DNA from: an uncultured Marinobacterium sp.
GTDB lineage: Bacteria; Pseudomonadota; Gammaproteobacteria; Pseudomonadales; Balneatricaceae
Direction: 5' to 3'
DNA: 64,000 bases
Assembly (NCBI GenBank): GCA_947501565.1
Contig: CANMWJ010000002.1
Span: forward strand, 1-64,000
The notes under the pieces were generated by a model, which saw only the letters and a program-made list of their open reading frames with translations, did not search any database and was not told the origin of the DNA. Shown piece after piece: positions 53,422 through 61,636 of the stretch. The number at the start of each line of letters is the position of its first letter. Positions within the stretch are counted from its first letter, which is position 1. A program made the translations under genes and the position numbers.

Positions 53422-55308
53422 GTGACTAAAGTACGTGCGTTGACGTCAGCCATTCTTATTCTGTTCCAGTGGTTACTGGTACTGCCTGCTGCACATGCGA
53501 GCCTGTTTGATAATGCTAACCCGTTTGGTAGCAGTGGGCCGTTGGATGTTGAAAAAGCCTTCGTATTCAATTTCGTCCAGACCGATGAAAATCAGCTGCA
53601 GCTTAGCTGGACAATACCGGATGATTATTACCTCTATCGTGACCGCATGGACTTCAAAACAAGCGAAGGGATTGAGGTCGTTCAGCGTGTTAACGCTGAA
53701 GCTAAACCCAAAGATGATCCGCTGTTTGGCAAAGTGTCCGTCTATTACAACTACGCGCAGGTTGACCTTACCCTCAGCAGTCTTAAAGAATCCGCGACCG
53801 ACGGCAGCATCAGCGTCACCTATCAAGGGTGTTGGGAAGGCGGGATCTGTTATCCTCCGGTAACTAAAAACGTCGATCTGGCTGGTATCATCCCGTTTGT
53901 AGCTGCCGCAGAGGCTGCGCCTGACACTGCTGCCCCGTCAGACAGTGCTAACAACGTTACATCCACTCCACAGACCTCTGCGCTGGCTCCGGGGGCAATG
54001 GTCAGTGAGCAGGACCAGTTTGCTCGTATGTTGAGTAGTGGCAACCTGATGCTCACGCTGGGGGCCTTTCTGTTAGCGGGTCTGGCGCTTTCGTTTACGC
54101 CCTGTGTGTTCCCAATGATTCCGATCCTGTCCAGCATCATCGCGGGGCAGGGGCGTAAGATTACGACTGGACGTGCTTTTACTCTTTCTCTGATCTACGT
54201 CCTCTCCGTCTCAGTGACCTACACCATCGCTGGTGTGTTTGCCGGGATGTTCGGGGAAAACCTGCAGGCCGCATTTCAGAATCCCTGGATTATTGGCGTT
54301 TTCTCTGCGCTCTTTGTGTTGTTAGCGCTCTCGATGTTTGGTTTTTATGACCTGCAGATCCCTAATAGTTGGCAGACCCGTCTAAACACGCTGAGCAATA
54401 ACCAGCAGGGTGGCACCATCACCGGTGTTGTGGTGATGGGATTGCTCTCAGCGTTGATCGTAGGGCCTTGTATGGCGGCGCCGCTGGCTGGGGCGCTGAT
54501 CTACATCGGTGAAACCGGTGATCCAGTCCTTGGCGGCATGGCGCTGTTCAGTCTGAGCCTGGGTATGGGGATCCCGCTGTTGCTGGTGGGCGTATCCGCC
54601 GGGAAACTGCTTCCTAAAGCCGGCGTCTGGATGGAATCGGTTAAAGCCGGTTTTGGCGTGATGTTGCTGTTGCTCGCGATCTGGATGCTAGATCGTATTA
54701 TCAGCACGGAAGTGACTATGCTGCTGACGGCAGCGGTGCTTATCGGTAGTGCGATCTTTATGCATGCGCTGGACCGGCTGCCTGAACATGCAGGTAACTG
54801 GTTACGCCTGTGGAAAGGTGTGGGTGTTATCGTGCTGATCTACGGCTCTTCACTGCTGATCGGCGCGTTGTCCGGTAACCGCAGTATGGTTTATCCGCTT
54901 CAGGGCGTAGGTCTGAGCGGTGGCCCGGTTCAGGCGGGGCAGGTACTACCTTTTCAAAAGGTGACCTCGCCGGTGCAGTTGGATCAGCTGCTCGCTGAAG
55001 CGAAACAGCAGGGACAGTCGGTAATGCTCGATTTCTATGCTGACTGGTGTATCTCCTGTATTGAGTTGGAGACCTACACCTTTGCCGATGCCAGCGTCCA
55101 GAATGCGCTGTCCGGTTTTAAGCTGATCAAGGTGGATGTTACCGCGAATGACGCGGATGCGAAGGCTCTCAACAAGGCCTACAGCATAATCGGACCACCT
55201 GCGTTGATCTTTTTTGACGGTAACGGAACTAAACATAACAACATGACGGTTATTGGGGTACCGGAACCAAAGGATTTTGTCGCTCATCTCTCGCGACTTG
55301 GCACATAA
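53422..55308 (+). CDS. dsbD: Thiol:disulfide interchange protein DsbD
   Basis: A 628-residue inner-membrane electron conduit from cytoplasmic thioredoxin to the periplasm. Signal peptide (about 1-26). N-terminal alpha domain with the Cys pair in YQGCWEGGICYPP (about 137-143). Eight-helix beta domain (about 210-480) with SFTPCVFPM and VGPCMAAPL, each carrying one of the paired Cys. C-terminal gamma thioredoxin domain with FYADWCISCIELE (CxxC, about 540). It supplies reductant for cytochrome c maturation and DsbC. GTG start after AGGGAAG. 31 bases before a small cytochrome gene. Confidence 0.95.
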   Translation: MTKVRALTSAILILFQWLLVLPAAHASLFDNANPFGSSGPLDVEKAFVFNFVQTDENQLQLSWTIPDDYYLYRDRMDFKTSEGIEVVQRVNAEAKPKDDPLFGKVSVYYNYAQVDLTLSSLKESATDGSISVTYQGCWEGGICYPPVTKNVDLAGIIPFVAAAEAAPDTAAPSDSANNVTSTPQTSALAPGAMVSEQDQFARMLSSGNLMLTLGAFLLAGLALSFTPCVFPMIPILSSIIAGQGRKITTGRAFTLSLIYVLSVSVTYTIAGVFAGMFGENLQAAFQNPWIIGVFSALFVLLALSMFGFYDLQIPNSWQTRLNTLSNNQQGGTITGVVVMGLLSALIVGPCMAAPLAGALIYIGETGDPVLGGMALFSLSLGMGIPLLLVGVSAGKLLPKAGVWMESVKAGFGVMLLLLAIWMLDRIISTEVTMLLTAAVLIGSAIFMHALDRLPEHAGNWLRLWKGVGVIVLIYGSSLLIGALSGNRSMVYPLQGVGLSGGPVQAGQVLPFQKVTSPVQLDQLLAEAKQQGQSVMLDFYADWCISCIELETYTFADASVQNALSGFKLIKVDVTANDADAKALNKAYSIIGPPALIFFDGNGTKHNNMTVIGVPEPKDFVAHLSRLGT

Positions 55309-55339
55309 CAATAAAATGCACACGTGCAATGGAGGAACC

Positions 55340-55666
55340 ATGGTCAAGAAACTACTCATCACTGCAGCATTCTGCGCTGCGTTGCCGGCTGTCGCTGCCG
55401 ACCCGGACAACGGCAAGGAACTGTATAACGAGGTGGAGCTGGAGCAGGTGATTGGTGGTGTCGCCTATTCAGATGCGAACTGCGAAACTTGTCATGATAC
55501 CTCTCTGTACACCAGCCAGGACCGAAAAGCGACGACTTGGGCTAAGCTGAAGGCGCGTGTGGAAGGCTGTAACACCAATCTGGATGTTGGGTGGTTTCCT
55601 GACGAGGTTGAGGATGTTGCCGCGTATCTGAACCGGGAGTTTTACAAGTTTCCGGCGGCGCAGTAG
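55340..55666 (+). CDS. Small periplasmic cytochrome c (single haem)
   Basis: A 108-residue protein with a signal peptide ending in AVAA (about residue 20), one haem site CETCH (about 49-53) and a candidate helical C-terminus (VEDVAAYLNREFYKF). A third Cys (EGCNTN, about 76) is unusual. Start ATG at 55340 behind GGAGG; an in-frame start overlapping dsbD at 55253 would hide the signal peptide. Function unknown. Likely co-transcribed with dsbD, which supports haem attachment. Confidence 0.85.
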   Translation: MVKKLLITAAFCAALPAVAADPDNGKELYNEVELEQVIGGVAYSDANCETCHDTSLYTSQDRKATTWAKLKARVEGCNTNLDVGWFPDEVEDVAAYLNREFYKFPAAQ

Positions 55667-55692
55667 TAATTCAGTAGGCAAGCCCCCCCAAA

Positions 55693-55725
55693 AAAACAGC
55701 CCTGTCAGAGTCTCTGGCAGGGCTT
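55693..55725 (+). terminator. Terminator after the dsbD-cytochrome unit
   Basis: Stem AGCCCTGTCAGAG/CTCTGGCAGGGCT (one mismatch) followed by TTAATTGT. A second, perfect 11-bp inverted repeat (TGTCCTGTAGT at 55729-55739, ACTACAGGACA at 55756-55766) follows it. Confidence 0.7.
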
Positions 55726-55787
55726 AATTGTCCTGTAGTGGCTTGGGGTCAATTAACTACAGGACACAACGATGATCTGATTCCGTT

Positions 55788-56237
55788 TTAAGTCAGTGTC
55801 GCCGGTGCGACTGTCTCCATCGCCAGAATCCGCTCGCGCAAGGAAGCCGGAATCTGAGCCTTACAGTTTTCTGCGTAGTTCACACACACAATAGTGCCGT
55901 CACCTTCTGCTGCTACTGCCTGATGCTCCAGGCTGTAGACGATATGGTGCATCTTGAAACGATCCTCTCCGATCTCGGTTACCCGCGTAGCCGCAATGAT
56001 GGTGTCGGGAAAGGTCAGCGGAATGCGATAGCGGCAGCTGGTGTCGCGCAGAATGGGGCCGATGTTCTCGCTTTCCATAAACTCCTGATAGTTACACTTC
56101 ATCAGGTAGGCAATACGGGCCGATTCGAAATGACGCAGATAGACGAGATTGTTTACATGCTGAAACGCGTCCATATCGCCCCACTGGATCGGTAGTTCAA
56201 TCTGTGTGGGATAGTCTTTAAGGATCTCTGCACTCAC
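55788..56237 (-). CDS. Acyl-CoA thioesterase, 4HBT/YbgC family
   Basis: A 149-residue hotdog-fold protein. The catalytic block IQWGDMDAFQHVNNLVYLRHFESARI (about 17-43; Asp and His) is typical of 4-hydroxybenzoyl-CoA thioesterase and YbgC-like enzymes. No signal peptide. Hydrolyses an acyl-CoA; the chain is unknown. GTG start behind AGGAG. It is divergent from the LysR gene, 254 bases away, with a strong palindrome between, so it is probably the regulator's target. Confidence 0.88.
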   Translation of the reverse strand: MSAEILKDYPTQIELPIQWGDMDAFQHVNNLVYLRHFESARIAYLMKCNYQEFMESENIGPILRDTSCRYRIPLTFPDTIIAATRVTEIGEDRFKMHHIVYSLEHQAVAAEGDGTIVCVNYAENCKAQIPASLRERILAMETVAPATLT

Positions 56238-56323
56238 CCTGAGTTTCTCCTGCTGCTGTTCTCTGTATGGGTCTATTAAGGCCTATAAATCGCTATAAGT
56301 GAAATCTTTAATAATTATTTTTG

Positions 56324-56342
56324 CTATAAATATGGTTTATAG
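56324..56342. promoter_or_regulatory. Palindrome between thioesterase and LysR genes
   Basis: CTATAAA-TATGG-TTTATAG: perfect 7-base arms, 19 bp. Half-site-like CTATAAAT (56283-56290) and CTATAAG (56293-56299) lie 30-40 bases away. This layout (one strong site plus half sites) is typical of LysR-type regulators in a divergent intergenic region. Confidence 0.55.
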
Positions 56343-56491
56343 GAAGGATTGGTGTTTCTGATTTTAACCACAGTGGTTCAGGGCGTATGCTGAAGACTCA
56401 GATTTGGGTTTGCTGAACGTGAGTATGGGCCAGATAGATGTCCTTACTATCAGTGCTTATATGGTGTTGTTAAACGCAGGAGAGGTTTAGT

Positions 56492-57361
56492 TTGGAGATT
56501 CGGCAGATACGTTATTTTCTGGCGGTACAGGAAACGGGCAGCTTTACCAAAGCGGCAGAGAAGATGTATGTCACCCAGCCCGCGCTCTCGACGGCGATAA
56601 AAGCGCTGGAGGAGGAGTTGGGTGTGGAGCTGCTGATCCGTAAACCCAAGCGGATCACGCTGACTCCGGCGGGGCTGCGCTTTCGTGATCGCGCCTTTGC
56701 AATTTTGGCTGAGTGTAATGCCGCCAAGCGTGACCTGATGGATACCGGGGCACAGCGGCAGTTAAGGATCGGCGTACTGGATACGCTTAATACGCCGCCG
56801 GTGAACGGTCTGCTGCACGATTTTCACACCACCTATCCTGATGTGCTGATCCACCTGCAATGCGGCAGCAAGGACGATCTGGCCCACCGCCTGGGGCAGG
56901 ATAAAGTTGACCTGATCATCACGTCTCTGTCCGGTGAGGAGGAGTCCAGTACCATGTTGCCCCTCTATCAGGAGCGCTTTGTGCTGGTGGTCAACAGTCA
57001 GCATCCGCTGGCGACCCGCAGCAGCGTGCATCTGGCTGATCTGCATGAACAGCCGTTTGTTCTGCGTAAGAACTGCGAAGTGCTGAACGAGGGGAAACGG
57101 GTGTTTCTTACCGAACAGGCGCAGCCGCACCTGACCTGCCGGACCGACGAAGATGGCTGGGCGTTGTCGATGGTGCAGAGCAACCTGGCTGCTGCCATCA
57201 TGGGGGAAACAGTCGAAGCACCGGGTATCGTCAAAGTGCCGATCGTCGATTTCGGCCTGATTCGTACCGTAGGTTGTTTATGGCGGGCACACAGTGACCC
57301 GCAGGCTGTCCAGCCATTTACTGATTTTGCCGGACAAAAAAACTGGTCAATGGCAGGTTGA
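56492..57361 (+). CDS. LysR-family transcriptional regulator
   Basis: A 289-residue LysR protein. The winged-helix block EIRQIRYFLAVQETGSFTKAAEKMYVTQPALSTAIKALEEELGVELLIRKPK (1-52) is standard, followed by the periplasmic-binding-like effector domain (about 90-285). The start is TTG with AGGAGAGG seven bases upstream. The effector is unknown. The divergent thioesterase and the palindrome at 56324 are the likely target. Confidence 0.92.
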   Translation: MEIRQIRYFLAVQETGSFTKAAEKMYVTQPALSTAIKALEEELGVELLIRKPKRITLTPAGLRFRDRAFAILAECNAAKRDLMDTGAQRQLRIGVLDTLNTPPVNGLLHDFHTTYPDVLIHLQCGSKDDLAHRLGQDKVDLIITSLSGEEESSTMLPLYQERFVLVVNSQHPLATRSSVHLADLHEQPFVLRKNCEVLNEGKRVFLTEQAQPHLTCRTDEDGWALSMVQSNLAAAIMGETVEAPGIVKVPIVDFGLIRTVGCLWRAHSDPQAVQPFTDFAGQKNWSMAG

Positions 57362-57554
57362 GCCAGGCCTAAAGGGCTGCCATACCGGTTTTGTCGGGAT
57401 ACCTCTTAAGTAATATTTTTTGGTCCTTAGCCCGCATGGGGGCTGGATTTCAGGCGTTCAGGGCTGAAATCCGGGACCTCCCGCCCATTGATCTTCGTCA
57501 AGATCTCACTGCCGCGAAGCCCTACAGTAGGGGCATACGAACGTGGAGGTCCCG

Positions 57555-57953
57555 ATGAAAACGCAATTTAAAGAACTGCTCGAAGCTGCCCAGAGTCAGG
57601 ATGAACCGCAGCGCCTGCTGTTCCTTTTTGCACAGATTGAGAAACAGGAGAGTAAGAAGCATAAACAGCGTCAGCACGGTTCCGTTGTGCCGCTGATGTG
57701 CGTCGACAAGCTACCACAGGAGCTGACGACATTTGCCGCTTTTGCTGCCGAGGCGGATCAGGTATCCCCGGATTGGGACTTCATGATGGTCACCGGTCTG
57801 GACGGTAAAAATGGTCAGCCGCCGAGCAGCGACGAAGCAGAGTCCCATCTGAACAAGATGGCGAACGACCTGATGATGGGAGCCGATCTCTCCCGCTATC
57901 TGATATTTGACCGCAAAGAGAACCCTGTGGTGATGCAGTCAAACCAGCATTGA
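57555..57953 (+). CDS. Conserved hypothetical protein (often mislabelled ribonucleotide reductase alpha)
   Basis: A 132-residue protein whose blocks LLFLFAQIE, VVPLMCVDKLPQELTTFAAFAAEA, WDFMMVTGLDGKNGQPPSSDEAESHLNKM and RYLIFDRKENPV I recognise as a widespread proteobacterial family, often labelled 'ribonucleotide reductase subunit alpha'. None of the radical-enzyme motifs (active-site Cys, large barrel) are present, and the size is far too small, so that label is not supported. Soluble, no signal peptide. ATG behind GGAGG. Strong terminator at 58041. Function unknown. Confidence 0.8.
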   Translation: MKTQFKELLEAAQSQDEPQRLLFLFAQIEKQESKKHKQRQHGSVVPLMCVDKLPQELTTFAAFAAEADQVSPDWDFMMVTGLDGKNGQPPSSDEAESHLNKMANDLMMGADLSRYLIFDRKENPVVMQSNQH

Positions 57954-58040
57954 GAGGCTGCTGGAACCCGATTTGAACTGAGACGTAAATCCATTGCTGT
58001 GATACAGCAAGCCGAATCGATTTTCGATGTGTTGATGGCT

Positions 58041-58068
58041 GCCCGGGTTAATCCCCGGGCTTTTTTTT
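58041..58068 (+). terminator. Terminator after the conserved hypothetical gene
   Basis: GCCCGGG, TTAATC-type loop, CCCGGGC and T8. Confidence 0.85.
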
Positions 58069-58086
58069 GCCTGACAGGCGAGGGAA

Positions 58087-58908
58087 TTAGTTGATACGGC
58101 GTTTCATCCCGGTGTTCGCCATGATGCGAGTAGCGATCTCCTCAATTGAGAAGGTCGTGGTGTTGATGCACTCGATGCCCTCGGCACGGAATATCTTCTC
58201 CACTTCACGAACCTCCATGTCGCACTGATCCAATGACGCATAGCGGCTGTTGGGACGACGTTCCTGGCGAATGGCGCAAAGCTGGAACGGTTCGATTGTC
58301 AGGCCGTAGAGTTTATGGCGGTGTTTCTCCAGCAGGTCTGGCAGGCGGCACTGTTGCAGGTCTTCTTCGGTCAGGGGGTAGTTGGCAGCACGGATGCCAA
58401 ACTGCATCGCCATGTAGAGGCAGGTCGGCGTTTTACCGCTGCGGGAGACACCCAGCAAAATAATGTCTGCCTTATCGTACTGCTGGATACGACCGCCATC
58501 GTCGTTATCCAGGGCGTAGTTCACCGATTCGATACGGTCTTTGTATTTGTGCATCTCACCGATCGCATGAGAACCACCCACAGAGTAAGAGGAGCGGGTC
58601 TGAAGTTCGCCTTCCAGCGGGCTCAGGAAGGTAGAGAATACGTCGATCTTAAAACCATCGCTCTGGCTCAGAATACGACGGATCTCCTCATTAACGATGG
58701 TGTCGAAAATGATCGGGCGTGCACCGTCGGCAACGCAGGCAGCGTTGATCTGTTCGATTGCGGCTTCCGCTTTAGCAACGTTATCGATGTAGGGCAGGGT
58801 CACCTTTTCAAAGTCGATCGCCTCAAACTGTGCCAGCAGGCTGTTTCCCAATGCCTCTGCGGTGATGCCGGTACCGTCGGAGATAAAAAATGCGGTGCGT
58901 TTGTTCAT
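58087..58908 (-). CDS. ppsR: PEP synthase regulatory kinase/pyrophosphorylase
   Basis: A 273-residue DUF299 protein that phosphorylates and dephosphorylates phosphoenolpyruvate synthase on a Thr next to the catalytic His, using ADP and phosphate. [23 protein letters not shown] opens the protein, the nucleotide loop [15 protein letters not shown] is at about 152, and DVVxxxSIEEIA-type [11 protein letters not shown] ends it. It pairs with ppsA (61637), which lies 2.7 kb away on the other strand, rather than directly divergent as in many relatives. Confidence 0.95.
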   Translation of the reverse strand: MNKRTAFFISDGTGITAEALGNSLLAQFEAIDFEKVTLPYIDNVAKAEAAIEQINAACVADGARPIIFDTIVNEEIRRILSQSDGFKIDVFSTFLSPLEGELQTRSSYSVGGSHAIGEMHKYKDRIESVNYALDNDDGGRIQQYDKADIILLGVSRSGKTPTCLYMAMQFGIRAANYPLTEEDLQQCRLPDLLEKHRHKLYGLTIEPFQLCAIRQERRPNSRYASLDQCDMEVREVEKIFRAEGIECINTTTFSIEEIATRIMANTGMKRRIN

Positions 58909-59087
58909 AACCCTCTGCCCAAATCCGAAACTCGAACCTAAATATTAAAGCGCGGCACTATAGCAGATTTGCGGATCTAACCGAATGCGTATAAGACGTG
59001 AGTAATGGCGTTATTAGGAGGAATCTGCAAGCGGAGTGCCTTCGATCAACGCCGCTTGCCAGATCGGTTCGGGATTGAGTGCACTGA

Positions 59088-59573
59088 TCAGTTGTACAGC
59101 TTGGCCAGATTATCGAGCCCTGCGCGGTAGACGCTACGAATTACATTTTCCGCGTCGTCATCAGTGCTACCTGCTGCGTTGAAGCTTGAAGACCAGGTTA
59201 CCACCGATCCGTTTTTACCCTCCGCTTCAACGCTCAGCGTGGATTCGTAATTGGCCACCGGCAGTGGCGACTGATCGATTCTGTAGCTGTAGCTACGTGC
59301 AGCATCGTCCTGAGCCAGCAGTGTTTCGGTTAGTTGTGCGCCGTTACCTAAAGTGAGCTCGCGTACGCTGCTGCTACGTTCGCTCTTAGCTACGGCTGGA
59401 TGCCAACGGTATAGCCCGTTGTAATCGCCGATCAACGCCCACACGGCTGCCGGTTTTGCATTCAAGGTTACTGATTCCGAGACATTCACATTGCCACCGG
59501 CGAATGCTGAGGAAGAGGCGAGAACCGAACCGGTGAGCAGCAGTGAGGCTGCGATGCGAGATTTTAGTGTCAT
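59088..59573 (-). CDS. Exported SRPBCC (START-like) domain protein
   Basis: A 161-residue protein with a signal peptide (LLLTGSVLASSSAFAGG, cleavage near residue 25) and one SRPBCC helix-grip fold: VTLNAKPAAVWALIGDYNGLYRWHPAVAKSE, then SYRIDQSPLPVANYESTLSVE and WSSSFNAAG. The fold binds small hydrophobic ligands (polyketide cyclase-like family). Periplasmic. Start ATG at 59573 rather than the longer frame. Ligand unknown. Confidence 0.85.
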   Translation of the reverse strand: MTLKSRIAASLLLTGSVLASSSAFAGGNVNVSESVTLNAKPAAVWALIGDYNGLYRWHPAVAKSERSSSVRELTLGNGAQLTETLLAQDDAARSYSYRIDQSPLPVANYESTLSVEAEGKNGSVVTWSSSFNAAGSTDDDAENVIRSVYRAGLDNLAKLYN

Positions 59574-59738
59574 AACTGTACCTGAGTTTTGTTGTTTTTT
59601 CTCAGGATGCAGCAAGCGTGGGTGCCCGAAAATAGGTCTTACGACCTGCTTCGAAAGTGTCAGTTTTGGGAGCGCTACTTCAGGATATTCGACCTTGGAG
59701 TGATCGTTATATATAGAGGGAAGAGCAGGCGGTTAGAT

Positions 59739-59777
59739 CAAAAAACAGGCAGTCGATGCGTTGTATCGCTGCCTGTC
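59739..59777 (-). terminator. Terminator of the peroxiredoxin-like gene (minus strand)
   Basis: Stem AGGCAG-CGAT/ATCG-CTGCCT with T6 on the minus strand, 34 bases past the stop codon. Confidence 0.75.
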
Positions 59778-59810
59778 GATGCTGGATGCTCCGTCTAAAG
59801 AAGGAGGTGA

Positions 59811-60347
59811 TCAGACCTCGCCGGTGTATTCACCGCGCGCGGGGTAGCTGTTTTTGATTGCAAAATCGAGTGCACCCAACAGCTCGGAGAAGTGTGGGCG
59901 AACAAATGGCATGGTCTGTACGGAACCGTAGTAGAGGGTTTGTTCTGGGGTGATCAGGAAAAGCCCAGGTTCTGAGAACAGCTTGGGTTCTTCAATGCCG
60001 ATGGAGGTTTTGCCGCGGGATGTCGAGATGTAGAGGCCCCATTCGCGGGCTTTGTTCAGATCCAGACCGTAACCGATGCGCAGGTTCTGGGCATTGATCT
60101 TCTCTGCCATCGCTTGAGCACGCTCTTCGTTATCGGAGCTGAGGGCGATCACATTGACGCCACGAGCCGCAAATTCCGGTACCTGTTTCTCAAGCTCCTT
60201 GAGATAGGTTGCACAGATCGGACAGTGCAGTCCACGGTAAAAGCAAACAACGGTGCCGCGCTCGGATTGCTCGCTGGAAAGATCGAAGGTGCCGTGTTCA
60301 AGGGTCTGCACCTGCAGGTCGGGTGTTTTCTGACGGGGTATCAGCAT
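59811..60347 (-). CDS. Peroxiredoxin-like protein (AhpC/TSA family, CPxC type)
   Basis: A 178-residue thioredoxin-fold protein. The site YRGLHCPICATYLKELE (Cys about 42 and 45) has a CPIC arrangement typical of the peroxiredoxin-like/DUF899-neighbour group rather than the PxxxTxxC of classical peroxiredoxins, so peroxidase activity is probable but not certain. Cytoplasmic. It is 101 bases from the divergent AraC gene, its probable regulator. The codons at its end carry a 12-base match to the 16S rRNA 3' end (see findings). Confidence 0.85.
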   Translation of the reverse strand: MLIPRQKTPDLQVQTLEHGTFDLSSEQSERGTVVCFYRGLHCPICATYLKELEKQVPEFAARGVNVIALSSDNEERAQAMAEKINAQNLRIGYGLDLNKAREWGLYISTSRGKTSIGIEEPKLFSEPGLFLITPEQTLYYGSVQTMPFVRPHFSELLGALDFAIKNSYPARGEYTGEV

Positions 60348-60448
60348 GTTGTTCTGTCCTTAATTTATTGAGTGATCATTTCTGTTGAGATTAAGGTTAG
60401 CAGAGCGTACTGTTATAAAAATCCTGAAAATATGACTGAAACTCCGAA

Positions 60449-61246
60449 ATGCAACGTTTTGATCGTCTTTCCGCGCTGATCTCCCGGTTCTCTATTACGG
60501 TTACCCCAGAAAGTGGTAGTCGCGCTAATTTGATTGTCTTGCGTGAGGCAGGTAGTGAGCTGCCAAGCCGTGTGCTGCTATCGCCCCAGCAACCTGTCGA
60601 TTTTGTTGCTACCGATGAACGGGAGCCCGTGTTCCGCGCCAACACCGATTGGGGAGGGCAGGCGAACCCGCTGTTCTCGGCGCTGCCCACGTTGATGGAG
60701 CTGGATATCTCCGATAATCCCGAAACTCAGATGTTGCTCCAGCTGCTGATCGCTGAAGGCAATGCCCAACGCTGTGGATACAACTCAGTGCTGAACCGAT
60801 TAGGTGAAGTGTTGATGGTGCGCCTGTTGCGGGCACAGATACAGAAGGGAACCGCGGAGCCGGGTTTGCTTGCCGGATTGTCAGATCCCCGGATCAGTCG
60901 GGCGATTGTGGCTGTCCATGAGCATCCCGATAAACCCTGGCGGAACGAGGAGCTGGCCGAAATTGCAGGTCTGTCGCTGAGTCGATTTGCGGAGCGATTT
61001 GTGCAAGTGGTGGGGGAAACCCCCAAGGCGTACCTGCGCCGCTGGCGGATGGTGCTGGCGCGGCAGGATGTTGAGCGCGGTGAGCGTATCCAGACTGTCG
61101 CGCGCCGCTACGGTTATGGTTCTGGCGAGGCGCTCAGCCGTGCGTTCCGTCGCCAGTATGGTGAAAGCCCACTGGCGTTACGCCGCGGGGCGACAGCAGA
61201 TGAAGCGAAACTGCCAGAGGAGGCGCTGGAAAATGTCGGAGATTAA
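60449..61246 (+). CDS. AraC-family transcriptional regulator
   Basis: A 265-residue regulator with an N-terminal cupin-like domain (about 1-140; cupin_6 type) and a C-terminal pair of helix-turn-helices (about 150-250; WRNEELAEIAGLSLSRFAERFVQVVGETPKAYLRRWRM, then ARRYGYGSGEALSRAFRRQYGESPLALR). The effector is unknown. Divergent from the peroxiredoxin-like gene, likely its target. Its last 14 bases overlap the DUF2164 gene. Confidence 0.9.
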   Translation: MQRFDRLSALISRFSITVTPESGSRANLIVLREAGSELPSRVLLSPQQPVDFVATDEREPVFRANTDWGGQANPLFSALPTLMELDISDNPETQMLLQLLIAEGNAQRCGYNSVLNRLGEVLMVRLLRAQIQKGTAEPGLLAGLSDPRISRAIVAVHEHPDKPWRNEELAEIAGLSLSRFAERFVQVVGETPKAYLRRWRMVLARQDVERGERIQTVARRYGYGSGEALSRAFRRQYGESPLALRRGATADEAKLPEEALENVGD

Positions 61247-61487
61247 GTTTTCAGCGGAAGAGAAAGCGCTGCTGGTGGACAAACTGAAGCGGTATTTCAG
61301 CGATGAGCTTGATCAGGATCTGGGACAGTTTGATGCCGAGTTCCTGCTGGATTTCATCTCATCCGAGCTGGGGGCTGTCTATTACAATCAGGGATTGCAG
61401 GATGCCCGATTGGTGATGCAGGCCAAACTGGAGCAGATCGACGATGCGATCTACGAAATTGAGAAGCCGACAACGCTCGGCCGTTAG
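61233..61487 (+). CDS. DUF2164 family protein
   Basis: An 84-residue protein matching DUF2164 as I remember it: MSEIKFSAEEKALLVDKLKRYFSDELDQDLGQFDAEFLLDFISSELGAVYYNQGLQDA. Helical, acidic, no signal peptide; role unknown. The ATG overlaps the araC stop region, so translation is probably coupled. Confidence 0.85.
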   Translation: MSEIKFSAEEKALLVDKLKRYFSDELDQDLGQFDAEFLLDFISSELGAVYYNQGLQDARLVMQAKLEQIDDAIYEIEKPTTLGR

Positions 61488-61636
61488 GTTACTGGTTGAT
61501 CCAAATTTTGACCTGTACCAGAGATGTTGCAAATTGTTCTCATTTTTTTAATCAAACTGAAGTATGATCTGTGGCTTACAAAGATAATCGATAATCAGCA
61601 ATTGATTTAAGCACGTGCGAGTGGGAGAAAATCAGA

